A stretch of 64,000 nucleotides of DNA from NCBI RefSeq assembly GCF_022271405.1, contig NZ_JAJNAL010000019.1, positions 1-64,000 on the forward strand, written 5' to 3'. Below, piece by piece: positions 8,687 through 17,314 of the stretch; the first letter of the stretch is position 1, and every line of letters begins with the position of its first letter. Position numbers and translations under genes: made by a program. A model generated the notes under the pieces. That model saw only the letters and a list, made by a program, of their open reading frames with translations, was not told the origin of the DNA and did no database searches. The DNA is from Rhodopseudomonas infernalis. Its GTDB lineage: Bacteria > Pseudomonadota > Alphaproteobacteria > Rhizobiales > Xanthobacteraceae.

Positions 8687-9841
8687 TCAGGATTGGGACT
8701 TCGACGTCGAGCCGAACAGGAACGAGGTGGATGAGCCGAGCGGCGCCAGCGACGGGCGTTTCAATCCCGCGCCGAGCAGCGGCGTGGATTCACGCACCTG
8801 CGCGGTGACGCGGCCTTGCGGTTCTTCCGGGGTGCAGATGCCGGCCACGAAGGACGGCTGCGGGCCGAGCGCGGTGCCGCGGCGGGCGTATTTGTCGTAG
8901 GCGAGCGGCAGCGTGTTGTTGAGGCCGGCCATGCCGGAGCCGCCGCGGGCGTCGATCGCCATCATCTCGCTCATGCACATCTTGCCGGTGTCGACGCACA
9001 TGTTGAGAATGGCGCGGAACAGATCGCCGTCGACCGCGCCGAACGCACGCGGCTTCTCGTTGCTGCTCGGGCGCTCGAGCTGCAGATACTCCGGCCGGCC
9101 GAGCTTGTCCGGGCTCGCCTTGGCGCGGGCGATCCACTGATCGAAACCGGCGTCGTCGAGACCATGGAAGGCGAAGTGCATGCCGGAGAAGCCGGCGCCG
9201 CTGTAGTTCGCCGACAGGCCGCGATAGTTGCCGGCGTGGTTGATCACCGCGTGCAGCTTGGTCTCCATGCCGGGCATCGCGTAGATCATGCCGGCCAGCG
9301 CCGGGACGTAGAACGAGTTCATCACCGAGGAGGAAGTGATGCGGAAGTTGATCGGGCGATCGACCGGGGCGGCCATCTCGTTGAGCGAGGCGATGCCGTA
9401 TTCTGGGTAGATGAACAGCCACTTCCAATCGAGCGCCACGACGTTGACCTCAAGCGGCGCCTTGTCCCGGTCGATCGGACGGTTGGCGGCGATCCGGTCG
9501 AGCGAACGATACGGGTCGAGCAGATGGGTGCCCATCCAGGTGATCGCGCCGAGGCAGATGATGATCAGCAGCGGCGCCGACCAGATCACCAGTTCGAGGC
9601 CGGTCGAGTGATCCCAGTCCGGATCATATTTGGCAGCGTCGTTGTTGTGCCGATAGCGCCAGGCGAACCACACCGTCAGCGCCATCACCGGCAGCACGAT
9701 CAACAGCATCAGGACGGTCGACACGACGATCAGGTCGCGCTGTTGCGCAGCCACATCGCCGGCCGGCGCCATCACCACGAAGTTGCAGCCGCTCAGAACC
9801 ACGGCCAGGGGTAGCAGCAACAGGAGCTTAAGTCGTGACAC
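8687..9841 (-). CDS. cyoA: Cytochrome o ubiquinol oxidase subunit II, lipoprotein
   Basis: 384 residues from a GTG at 9841, chosen because it gives a short lipoprotein signal ([19 protein letters not shown]) with a lipobox LSGC; the frame is open for 29 more codons upstream. Two membrane helices follow, then a periplasmic cupredoxin-like domain ([37 protein letters not shown]) lacking CuA ligands, as expected for a quinol oxidase. It contributes to the quinol side of the enzyme. It is the first gene of the minus-strand cluster that runs through regR, so its promoter probably drives all seven genes. Confidence 0.95.
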   Translation of the reverse strand: MSRLKLLLLLPLAVVLSGCNFVVMAPAGDVAAQQRDLIVVSTVLMLLIVLPVMALTVWFAWRYRHNNDAAKYDPDWDHSTGLELVIWSAPLLIIICLGAITWMGTHLLDPYRSLDRIAANRPIDRDKAPLEVNVVALDWKWLFIYPEYGIASLNEMAAPVDRPINFRITSSSVMNSFYVPALAGMIYAMPGMETKLHAVINHAGNYRGLSANYSGAGFSGMHFAFHGLDDAGFDQWIARAKASPDKLGRPEYLQLERPSSNEKPRAFGAVDGDLFRAILNMCVDTGKMCMSEMMAIDARGGSGMAGLNNTLPLAYDKYARRGTALGPQPSFVAGICTPEEPQGRVTAQVRESTPLLGAGLKRPSLAPLGSSTSFLFGSTSKSQS

Positions 9842-9908
9842 GCGTTCCGCCCTTTGAGAATGAGAATATCTCGCAAGGACACGAGCTAGCTGCGGCGCAA
9901 CAATCCGG

Positions 9909-9931
9909 ACATTGGACAATTTGTCCAATGT
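9909..9931. promoter_or_regulatory. Perfect 11-bp inverted repeat upstream of cyoA, operator candidate
   Basis: Arms acattggacaa and ttgtccaatgt are perfect inverse complements around a single central base. It lies 68 bp upstream of the cyoA GTG and 85 bp upstream of the MFS gene start, in the divergent intergenic region. A 23-bp perfect palindrome with a 1-base centre is typical of a homodimeric repressor or activator site. It does not match a TTGAT-N4-ATCAA Fnr/FixK box. The cognate protein is unknown. Confidence 0.6.
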
Positions 9932-9960
9932 TGCGGTGCGGGATCACCGCTCAAACAGAT

Positions 9961-9995
9961 TTGCGATCGCTTCTAAAAGTGAGAAGCGCTCGCAA
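9961..9995. promoter_or_regulatory. Near-perfect 14-bp inverted repeat, hairpin or operator
   Basis: Arms ttgcgatcgcttct and agaagcgctcgcaa match at 13 of 14 positions around a 7-base spacer. It ends 20 bp before the MFS start codon, so it may be the 5' leader hairpin of that gene or a second protein site serving both divergent genes. Confidence 0.5.
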
Positions 9996-10015
9996 CATTT
10001 TCCTTCGACATTTCA

Positions 10016-11350
10016 ATGGCAGAGGCGATGACGGACACCACCACAGCGGGAACCACGACGGCGGGGCTTGGCTCGGATCCGGCGCATAAGCATGCCAACC
10101 CGAACGATATCGCCATCGGCGTCATCATCGGGCGCACCGCCGAGTTCTTCGACTTCTTCGTCTACGCCATCGCCTCGGTGATCGTTTTCCCGCGCCTGGT
10201 GTTTCCGTTCACCAGCGAACTGAACGGCACTCTGTATTCGTTCGCGATCTTCGCCATCGCCTTCATCGCCCGGCCGTTCGGCTCGATCATCTTCATGGCG
10301 ATCGACCGCACCTATGGCAAAAGCGCCAAGCTGATCATCGCGATGCTGCTGCTCGGCACCGCGACCGTCGCGATCGCGTTCCTGCCCGGCTATTACGAGA
10401 TCGGCGCGGCCTCGATCTGGCTGCTGGCGCTGGCGCGCGCCGCGCAGGGTCTGGCCTGGGGCGGCGCATGGGACGGCCTCGCCTCGCTGCTGGCGCTGAA
10501 TGCGCCGAAGGAGCAGCGCGGCTGGTACGCCATGATCCCGCAGCTCGGCGCGCCGCTCGGCCTGATCGTCGCCAGCACCCTGTTCGCCTACTTCACCGGG
10601 CATCTGTCGGCTGAAGATTTCTTCAGCTGGGGTTGGCGCTACCCGTTCTTCGTTGCCTTCGCCATCAACGTCGTGGCGCTGTTCGCCCGGCTGCGCATGG
10701 TGGTGACGCCCGAATACGCCTCGCTGTTCGAGAGCCGGGAATTGCAGCCCGGCCGCGTCGTCGAAACCGTTCGCCACGAGGGCCGCAACATCGTGATCGG
10801 CGCTTTCGCGCCGCTGGCCAGCTTCGCGCTGTTCCATATGGTGACGGTGTTCCCGCTGTCCTGGGTGTTCCTGTTCACCCGTGAAAGCCCGGTCCGCTTC
10901 TTGATCATCGAAGCGATCGGCGCCGCCGTCGGCGTGCTGGCGATCATCGCGTCGGGCTATCTGGCGGACCGGATCGGCCGCAAGCCGCTGCTGATCGGCT
11001 CGGCGGTCGCGATCGCGGTGTTCAGCGGCTTCGCGCCGCAACTGCTCGACGCCGGCCCGGTCGGCGAGTCGGTCTACATGATGCTGGGCTTCGTGCTGCT
11101 CGGCCTGTCGTTCGGCCAGTCCTCCGGCGCGATCGCGTCGAGCTTCCGGATGGCCTATCGCTACACTGCTTCGGCGCTGACCGCCGACTTGGCCTGGCTG
11201 TTCGGCGCCGGCTTCGCGCCGCTCGCGGCACTGCTGCTCGCCACCGATTTCGGCCTGCTGGCCTCGGGCGCTTATCTGTTGTCCGGCGCTGTGGTCACCG
11301 TGCTGGCGCTGTGGATCAGCGGCCTGCGCGAATCGGAAGAATATCGCTAG
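10016..11350 (+). CDS. MFS transporter, metabolite:H+ symporter (MHS) type
   Basis: 444 residues with about 12 membrane helices. The N terminus has the MHS-type start IGRTAEFFDFFVYAIASV; the loop after helix 2 has MAIDRTYGKSAK, and the mid-protein repeat SGYLADRIGRKPLL is a second copy of the MFS loop motif. By family it imports a carboxylate, osmolyte or aromatic acid with protons; the substrate is not readable. It is divergent from the cyo cluster and shares two palindromes with it. A strong terminator follows. ATG 10016 has a poor ribosome site and the in-frame ATG at 10028 is an alternative. Confidence 0.85.
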   Translation: MAEAMTDTTTAGTTTAGLGSDPAHKHANPNDIAIGVIIGRTAEFFDFFVYAIASVIVFPRLVFPFTSELNGTLYSFAIFAIAFIARPFGSIIFMAIDRTYGKSAKLIIAMLLLGTATVAIAFLPGYYEIGAASIWLLALARAAQGLAWGGAWDGLASLLALNAPKEQRGWYAMIPQLGAPLGLIVASTLFAYFTGHLSAEDFFSWGWRYPFFVAFAINVVALFARLRMVVTPEYASLFESRELQPGRVVETVRHEGRNIVIGAFAPLASFALFHMVTVFPLSWVFLFTRESPVRFLIIEAIGAAVGVLAIIASGYLADRIGRKPLLIGSAVAIAVFSGFAPQLLDAGPVGESVYMMLGFVLLGLSFGQSSGAIASSFRMAYRYTASALTADLAWLFGAGFAPLAALLLATDFGLLASGAYLLSGAVVTVLALWISGLRESEEYR

Positions 11351-11377
11351 GCGACACACTTCCCGAATGTGAATTGG

Positions 11378-11413
11378 AAGCGGCTCGCGGCAACGCGGGC
11401 CGCTTTTATTTTT
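11378..11413 (+). terminator. Rho-independent terminator after the MFS gene
   Basis: Stem aagcggctcgcg/cgcgggccgctt with one G-U wobble and a 4-base loop, followed by a T-rich run (ttttatttttc). It lies 28 bp past the MFS stop codon and before the convergent YhaN-like gene. Confidence 0.85.
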
Positions 11414-11501
11414 CGATGCAGCAAGCTGAAGCGCCGCCCACGCTATTGATGTGCTGGACGATCCCGAGTGGCAGCTGATCCGGGCAGGCGTTCCGACCGG
11501 T

Positions 11502-14500
11502 CTAGAGCTGGATCAGATCGACCTGATGATCCGTCAGAGACTGTGCGAGATCGGCGACGTGGCGGTGGTGGGTGAACAGGATCATCTGGCGCTGCCGGCC
11601 GGCCGCAGCCAGCAGGCGGAGCGTCGCCAGCGTTCGTCGGTCGTCGAAGCTCGCCAGCAGATCGTCGCCGATGAAGGGCAATGGCTCCGATGTACGGCGT
11701 TCGAGCAGCGCGAGCCGCAGTGCCAAGAATAGCTGATCGCGCGTGCCCTCGCTCAATCCGGACAGTGGTACACGCTCGCCCGAAGCGCGGCGCGCCACCA
11801 GCGTCGGTTCGTCTTCGTCGTAATCGATGCCGAGTCCGGCGAACGCTTCCGCGGTCGCCAGCGCGAACAATTCGCCGGCGCGCGCCACCATCGGGTCCTG
11901 CACCTTGGCGCGGTGCAGCTCGACGACGCGGCGCGCCAGCAGCGCCGCTGCCGAGCGCAGCAACCAGTCTTCGGCGACCGACAGCAGCTCGGCGCCCGCT
12001 TCGCGTCGCCGGCCCGCGGCGCCCGCGGCGTCGCGCCCCTTGGTCAGCGCCTCCAGTTCGCGCTGCCGCTGATAATGGGCCGCGGACGCGTCACCGATAT
12101 CCTTGAACAGGCCGGCCTGTTGTTCGGTCGCGCTGGCGATGTCGGCCTGCAGCCGATCGAGATCTACCCCGTCGCGCTCGTGCCGGAGCGCGGTCTCATC
12201 GTATCCGTCGCCGATCTCGAGCAGATGTCGGCGTAGCTCCTTCTGTTCGGTCTGCAACTGCAGCCGGATCGCAAGCCGTGCCAGCAACTCCGGCACTGCC
12301 GCGATGTCCGCACCGAGCGTGTCGCCGGCGTGCAGCAGCGTGTCGAGGCTGGCCTCGAGGCGACTCACCAGAGCGCCGCGATTGATCGCGCGCTTGGCCG
12401 CGTTGTCGTGCAGACGACGGCAGGCCTCGCTGGCCCGGCGGGCATCGTCGAGCCGTTCGGCGAGGCGCGGCACCGCTTCCTGCGCCGCAAGGTTGCCGAG
12501 ATCCGGCGCAACGTGAGCCAGCAGGCCCGCGACGTCGCGATCGAACTCCTGCAGATCGGACGTAATGGTGTCGACGCTGCGGCTCTCGCGATCGAGATTG
12601 GCGCGTGGCACACCGACGGCGCCCCATACCGAAAGCGCCGCCTCGGCCTGCGCAGGCGAGGCATCTGCGGCGAGGCCTATCGCGCCCATCGTCAGCGGCC
12701 AATGCTGCCGCTGATCCGCAAGGCTGCGCTCGCAGGTCTCGCGCGCGGTATCGGCTTCGGCGAGATCGCGCTCGATCCTTGCGAGGGCGGCAGCGCGCGC
12801 CTTCGCGTCGCTCCACGCTGCCACCAACTGGTCGTACCGCGCCTTGGCTTCGCGATACAGCGCGCCTGCCGGCGCACTGGGATCGCCGTGGCGGCCGACG
12901 CTGCCGAGGAAGCCGAGGATCGCCGTTCTGCCGTCGTTCAGCGCCATCGCCTGCGCGTCGATGGCGGCACGCTGCAGGTCGCACTTCGCCAGCTTGCCGA
13001 CGATCTCGTCGAACCGCTCGCGCCAGCGCAGCATTTCGGCCGCGCCCAATGGTTGCAAGCCGGAGGCGGCCCAGGCTTTCGCCCATCCTTCGGTGATATT
13101 GAACAGGCCTTGCCGCAAGCCGCTGCGCTTGGCGACGACGCGCTCGCGGTCCCCGCGCGTTTCCGCGATCCGCCGCTGCGCGTCCTCATGCCGGGTCGCG
13201 CGTTCGGTGTCGGTCAGCAGCGAGTCTGTGATGCCGTCGATTGCCCGCGATGCCTCGGCGACCCCGTCGAAGCGTTGCCTGCGCTCGTCGCGATCGCCGT
13301 CGAGCCCGCCGTAGAGCGCGCCGAGGCGATCGTCGCGCGTCTGCCGGGCCGCGATCAGGTCGGCCTTGGTCGGGACCGGCCCGGAGCTCGACAGCCGCGC
13401 CAACTCGGCCTCGGCAGCGGCAATCGCGTCATCGAACTTGGCGATCTCCGTATCGAGCCGCTTCAGCTCGGTTTCGCTGAGTTCGAACGCGCTGGCGAAT
13501 TTGCTGATCGTGGCATGGTCGGGCACCGGCAGTGCGCGCACACGGTCGGGCGCGCCTGGCGTCGGATCGAGCGCGGCGACGGCATTGCCGATCGCCTCGA
13601 ACTCGATTGCCAGCGCGGCCCGGTCCCGGCGCAGCCGCTCTTCCTGCGCCGGGATGTCGCCGAGCGCGTCGAAGCGCTGGCGCAGCGGTTCGAGATCGAT
13701 CAGATGCGGATCGTCGCCCGCCGCGTCCTGGACCTCGCGTTCGCGCTTCGCCCGCTCGTACCGCGCCTCGATATCGGCCAGTTCCTGCGTGGCGCGCCGA
13801 ATCTTCTCGAGGCGATCGCGCGCATCTGCGAGCGCCGGCTCAGTCGGTAGCGCGGCGAGGAGTTCGACGTGAGATGCGAGCCCGAGCTTCCGCGCGCAAT
13901 CGTCCAGCGCAGCCTCCGCGCTGGCGCGGTCGTGGCGCCGCCGCGGCAGGTCGGACGCGGCTTTGCGCACGGCGCCGAGCCGCTCGCGCAGCGCGACGAT
14001 CGTGCCAGCCTCCCCCAGCAAGGCCTCGTCGATATGGATCGTGGCGATTTCTGCGGCATCCGCGGCCGCCGCGGCGTCGAGCGTCGCGATCTCCGCTTCG
14101 ATTGCGGTCTTGCTGTCGAGCGCGGCGCGCCATTCGGCGAGCGTCTGCGCGGCCACCTGCGGCAGATCCGCAAACCCGGACAGCTCGGCCTCGATGCGGT
14201 CCAGCCGGCTCAGCTGCGAGCGCACCCGCAGCGTCCGTTGCCAGCGCGCCAGCGTGCTGCCGCAGGCGGCATGCTCGGCCTTCAGCTTCTCCAGCTCGGC
14301 CGCGGCCTGCTCCACCGACGCCTGCGCTTGCCGCAACGCGTCGCGGGTGACGATGGCGTCGCGCAGTTCCTTGTCGGCCGCGTCACGGCGTTCGGCCGCC
14401 AGATAGAACGGCTTGCCGGCGGATTTGCGCGGCGTGAACAGCTCGTCGGCCTGCTGCTGCAGCCGGTCCTTGATGCGGGACAGCTCGGCCATGCCGGCCG

Positions 14501-14951
14501 AACTCGCCGCCAGCGTTTCGGCCAGACGACCGCCGGCGCCGAGCAGCTCGTCGCCGCCTGCGCGCAGCGCCGGCGCCGTCATGCCGAACTCGGAATTGAA
14601 CGTGGTGCGCGAGACGTCGCCGAGCAGCGCCGCGAAGTGATCGTCGGGCAACGGCTGATTCTCGGCGTCGAGCAGCGTGTTCTTGTTGCCCTTGCGCCGC
14701 CGCGCGGTGATCAGGCGGCCGTCGGAATGGCGAAAGCTGCCGCCGAGCCGCAGCAGCTTGCTGTCGTGCAGGAAGTCGTAGTCGGTGCGCGCGCCGAATC
14801 CGAACAGCAGATCGCCGATCGCTGTCAGCGCCGAAGTCTTGCCGGCCTCGTTGGCACCGAGCACGATGTGCAGCGACGCCTGCGGGGCGAACGGCACGAT
14901 CCGGTCGGTGAAGATGCCGTAGCGCTCCAGCGCGAGCTGCTCGATCCTCAC
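11502..14951 (-). CDS. YhaN/SbcC-like AAA ATPase with long coiled coils
   Basis: 1149 residues. The N terminus carries a Walker A (GANEAGKTSA, about residues 33-42), and the C-terminal part carries the ABC signature (LSGLSEGTRDQLFLALRLA) and Walker B (LPFIGDDLLASFDDRR). About 800 residues of Ala-, Arg- and Glu-rich heptad sequence separate the halves, as in SMC, Rad50 and YhaN proteins. With the metallo-phosphoesterase encoded 4 bp upstream it should form a Mre11-Rad50/SbcCD-like complex that processes DNA ends. In YhaN proteins the coiled coil lacks the zinc-hook CxxC of SbcC, and none is seen here. A long ORF on the opposite strand is a GC shadow. Confidence 0.88.
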   Translation of the reverse strand: MRIEQLALERYGIFTDRIVPFAPQASLHIVLGANEAGKTSALTAIGDLLFGFGARTDYDFLHDSKLLRLGGSFRHSDGRLITARRRKGNKNTLLDAENQPLPDDHFAALLGDVSRTTFNSEFGMTAPALRAGGDELLGAGGRLAETLAASSAGMAELSRIKDRLQQQADELFTPRKSAGKPFYLAAERRDAADKELRDAIVTRDALRQAQASVEQAAAELEKLKAEHAACGSTLARWQRTLRVRSQLSRLDRIEAELSGFADLPQVAAQTLAEWRAALDSKTAIEAEIATLDAAAAADAAEIATIHIDEALLGEAGTIVALRERLGAVRKAASDLPRRRHDRASAEAALDDCARKLGLASHVELLAALPTEPALADARDRLEKIRRATQELADIEARYERAKREREVQDAAGDDPHLIDLEPLRQRFDALGDIPAQEERLRRDRAALAIEFEAIGNAVAALDPTPGAPDRVRALPVPDHATISKFASAFELSETELKRLDTEIAKFDDAIAAAEAELARLSSSGPVPTKADLIAARQTRDDRLGALYGGLDGDRDERRQRFDGVAEASRAIDGITDSLLTDTERATRHEDAQRRIAETRGDRERVVAKRSGLRQGLFNITEGWAKAWAASGLQPLGAAEMLRWRERFDEIVGKLAKCDLQRAAIDAQAMALNDGRTAILGFLGSVGRHGDPSAPAGALYREAKARYDQLVAAWSDAKARAAALARIERDLAEADTARETCERSLADQRQHWPLTMGAIGLAADASPAQAEAALSVWGAVGVPRANLDRESRSVDTITSDLQEFDRDVAGLLAHVAPDLGNLAAQEAVPRLAERLDDARRASEACRRLHDNAAKRAINRGALVSRLEASLDTLLHAGDTLGADIAAVPELLARLAIRLQLQTEQKELRRHLLEIGDGYDETALRHERDGVDLDRLQADIASATEQQAGLFKDIGDASAAHYQRQRELEALTKGRDAAGAAGRRREAGAELLSVAEDWLLRSAAALLARRVVELHRAKVQDPMVARAGELFALATAEAFAGLGIDYDEDEPTLVARRASGERVPLSGLSEGTRDQLFLALRLALLERRTSEPLPFIGDDLLASFDDRRTLATLRLLAAAGRQRQMILFTHHRHVADLAQSLTDHQVDLIQL

Positions 14952-16171
14952 GACAGCTCTCCGGCCAGCAACGCGCGGGCGTCGTCGGACAGGCTGCCGA
15001 GCACGTCGGACGCCGCGAACTCGTCCTGCAGGTCGCGCGGCAGCTTCGACTTGATCGTCTCGGTCAGCTCCGCCAGCGCGGTGGCCAGAGCAGGATGCTG
15101 CGCGCCTTCAGCCAGCAGCGCGCCGACATCGATGTCGCTCCGCTCCGGTTGCGCGGTCGCAGCTTGGGCCGGCAGCGTCGTCTTGATCTTGAGCTGCTCG
15201 ATCCAGCAATCGGCGGCGAGATGCAGCGCGCCGGCGCGCAGATCGTCCTGCAGCGCCTCGCGGCGGGCCAGCAGCCGGCCATGCAGCGGCGTCGCGCCGG
15301 TCAGCGTGACGCGGACCGCAAGCGCACGGCCGTCGCTCTGCGCATGCAGTTCGGCGAGGCGCTCGCTCACCAGCGCGGGCACCTGCGTCTCTTCGGCGGC
15401 GCCCGTAATGTCGATCGTCAGATGAGCCCAGCGTGCGCCATCGAGCGCCAGCGGCGTGACGTCGACGACGCGGCCATCCTCGACGGTGACGCGCATCGCG
15501 CCCTTGGCGCCGGTCTCGCGAACGCTGCGGCCTTGAAGATTGCCCGGAAACACGATCCATGGATCGCGGTGAACGATCTCGGCCGCATGGACGTGGCCTA
15601 GCGCCCAGTAGTCGTAGCCGAACCGCCGCAGGTCATCGACGCTGCACGGCGCATAGCCCTCGTGGCCGCGCGTGCCGTCGAGCGAGGTGTGCAACACGCC
15701 GATGTTCAGCCAGCCCTCGCGGCGCGCCGGATAGCTCGCAACGAAATCCGCGTTGACGCGATCCGCGAAGCTGCGGCCGTGCAACGCTACGCAAAAGCGC
15801 TCGAGTTCGACGGTCGCCGCCTTGGTCGGAAACACCTTGACGCTGTCCGGATAGGGCAGATCGCGCGACATCAGGCTGTCGGCGTCGTGATTGCCCTTGA
15901 CGATGAACACCGGAATCCCGGCGCGATGCAATGCACCGAGTTCGCCGACGAAGAACAGCCCGGTGGTAACGTCCTTCCAGTCGCCGTCGAAAATATCACC
16001 GGCGATGATCAGGAACGCCGCGTTGCTGGCGATCGTCTCGTCGACCAGCGCCTGCACGGCCTTGCGCCCCGCCTCGGCAAACCGTCGCGCCACATCCTCG
16101 TTCTTGGCCCGCAGCCCGGCCAGCGGGCTGTCGATGTGCAGATCGGCGGCGTGGATGAAGGTGAATCGCAT
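14948..16171 (-). CDS. SbcD/YhaO-like DNA exonuclease (metallophosphoesterase)
   Basis: 407 residues. The five metal-binding blocks of the calcineurin-like family are in order: AADLHIDSP, IAGDIFDGDW, VKGNHDADS, VLHTSLDG and LGHVHAAEI. The last 150 residues form the capping and C-terminal segment that contacts the ATPase partner. It overlaps the YhaN-like gene by 4 bp (ATGA), so the two are translationally coupled and presumably form one DNA-end-processing nuclease in the cytoplasm. Bacillus YhaO is the closest named relative by arrangement. Confidence 0.9.
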   Translation of the reverse strand: MRFTFIHAADLHIDSPLAGLRAKNEDVARRFAEAGRKAVQALVDETIASNAAFLIIAGDIFDGDWKDVTTGLFFVGELGALHRAGIPVFIVKGNHDADSLMSRDLPYPDSVKVFPTKAATVELERFCVALHGRSFADRVNADFVASYPARREGWLNIGVLHTSLDGTRGHEGYAPCSVDDLRRFGYDYWALGHVHAAEIVHRDPWIVFPGNLQGRSVRETGAKGAMRVTVEDGRVVDVTPLALDGARWAHLTIDITGAAEETQVPALVSERLAELHAQSDGRALAVRVTLTGATPLHGRLLARREALQDDLRAGALHLAADCWIEQLKIKTTLPAQAATAQPERSDIDVGALLAEGAQHPALATALAELTETIKSKLPRDLQDEFAASDVLGSLSDDARALLAGELS

Positions 16172-16432
16172 GACGGAATGATCTTTGGGATCGAGGCAGG
16201 CGCTCGAAAGCGGGAGGCGTCAAGGCGGCGAACGACGCACGCCGACGAGCGCGATATCCTTAGAGTTCAATCCCCGCTTGCGATCAAGCCCGCGATATCC
16301 AGTCGATCGCAGCCATCTGGCCGTGTGCCGGGCCGTCCGTCGAGCACTGGCCTTCCGAAGCGTCCCGCGGACCAAGAGCCAATCGCAATGGCACCTGTTC
16401 CGCGGGCTCGTTTGAAGGATGACCGTCGCGGC

Positions 16433-17215
16433 TCAGCGCGGCGCCATGCGGATGGCGCCGTCGAGGCGAACGTCTTCGCCGTTGAAGTAGCCATTTGTGA
16501 TCATGGTCAGCGCCAGCTGGGCATATTCTTCGGGTTGCCCGAGCCGCTTCGGAAACGGCACCGACGCGCTGAGCGCCGCCTTGACGTTCTCCGGCGCGCC
16601 CTGCAGCAGCGGTGTGTTGAAGATGCCCGGCAGGATGGTGTTGACGCGGATTCCTTCGCTCATCAGGTCGCGTGCGATCGGCAGGGTCATGCCGACGACG
16701 CCGGCCTTCGAAGCCGAATAGGCGGCTTGCCCCATCTGGCCGTCTTCGGCCGCGACCGACGCGGTGTTGACGATCGCGCCGCGCTCGCCGTCGTCGAGCG
16801 GCGGCAGCGACAGCATGCCCTGCGCCGACTTGGCGACGCAGCGGAAGGTGCCGACCAGATTGATCTGGATGATGCGATTGAACGCATCGATCGGGAAATG
16901 CGTCGGCTCGCCGCTCTTCTTGTCACGGCCGGCGGTCTTCACCGCGTTGCCGGTGCCGGCGCAGTTGACCAGGATGCGCTCCTGCTGGTGCGCCGCGCGG
17001 GCTTTTGCGAAGGCGGCGTCGACCTGCTCGTCGGAGGTCACGTCGACCTTGCAGAACACGCCGCCGATCTCCTTGGCGATCGCCTCGCCCTTCTCGTCGT
17101 TGAAGTCGAAGATCGCGACCTTTACGCCTTGCGCCGCCAGCGCGCGCGCCGTTGCGGCGCCGAGACCGGACGCACCGCCGGTGACGACGGCCGCGACAGA
17201 AGAATCGAGTTTCAT
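16433..17215 (-). CDS. SDR family 3-hydroxyacyl-CoA dehydrogenase (HSD10-like)
   Basis: 260 residues. Classical SDR: cofactor loop TGGASGLG at residues 12-19, VNCAG, catalytic Ser in VNTASVAAEDGQ and the YSASK pair. The insert with PIDAFNRIIQINLVGTF and the IANTIL-like VNTILPGIFNTP segment match type-II 3-hydroxyacyl-CoA dehydrogenases (FadB2/HSD17B10). It should oxidise a short or branched 3-hydroxyacyl-CoA with NAD. The neighbour downstream is an APH-fold phosphotransferase of the kind often found with acyl-CoA metabolism genes, which supports the role. Confidence 0.85.
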   Translation of the reverse strand: MKLDSSVAAVVTGGASGLGAATARALAAQGVKVAIFDFNDEKGEAIAKEIGGVFCKVDVTSDEQVDAAFAKARAAHQQERILVNCAGTGNAVKTAGRDKKSGEPTHFPIDAFNRIIQINLVGTFRCVAKSAQGMLSLPPLDDGERGAIVNTASVAAEDGQMGQAAYSASKAGVVGMTLPIARDLMSEGIRVNTILPGIFNTPLLQGAPENVKAALSASVPFPKRLGQPEEYAQLALTMITNGYFNGEDVRLDGAIRMAPR

Positions 17216-17314
17216 GGTTGCTTCTCCCTGGGTTGATTTTGATTGAGGACAAGGGGCGCCGGTACGCCTCCGATTGGAAGCGGCAGTCGCGCAGTTACGC
17301 GTTCGGCGGAGGGC

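Noticed and set aside
7386-8900. 504-codon plus-strand ORF opposite cyoB and cyoA
   Set aside because: His/Asp/Arg-rich translation typical of the antisense frame of a membrane protein gene; the sense strand encodes CyoB with all ligands.
9901-10015. Fnr/FixK box upstream of cyoA
   Set aside because: No TTGAT-N4-ATCAA sequence; the palindrome present has a 1-base centre and different half-sites.
10013-11359. 448-codon minus-strand ORF opposite the MFS gene
   Set aside because: Gln/Arg/Asp-rich shadow; the plus strand has a clear 12-helix transporter and its own terminator.
12330-13850. 506-codon ORF on the plus strand inside the YhaN-like gene
   Set aside because: Antisense shadow of a GC-rich coiled-coil gene; composition is Arg/Ala/Gly-rich with no domain and no ribosome site.
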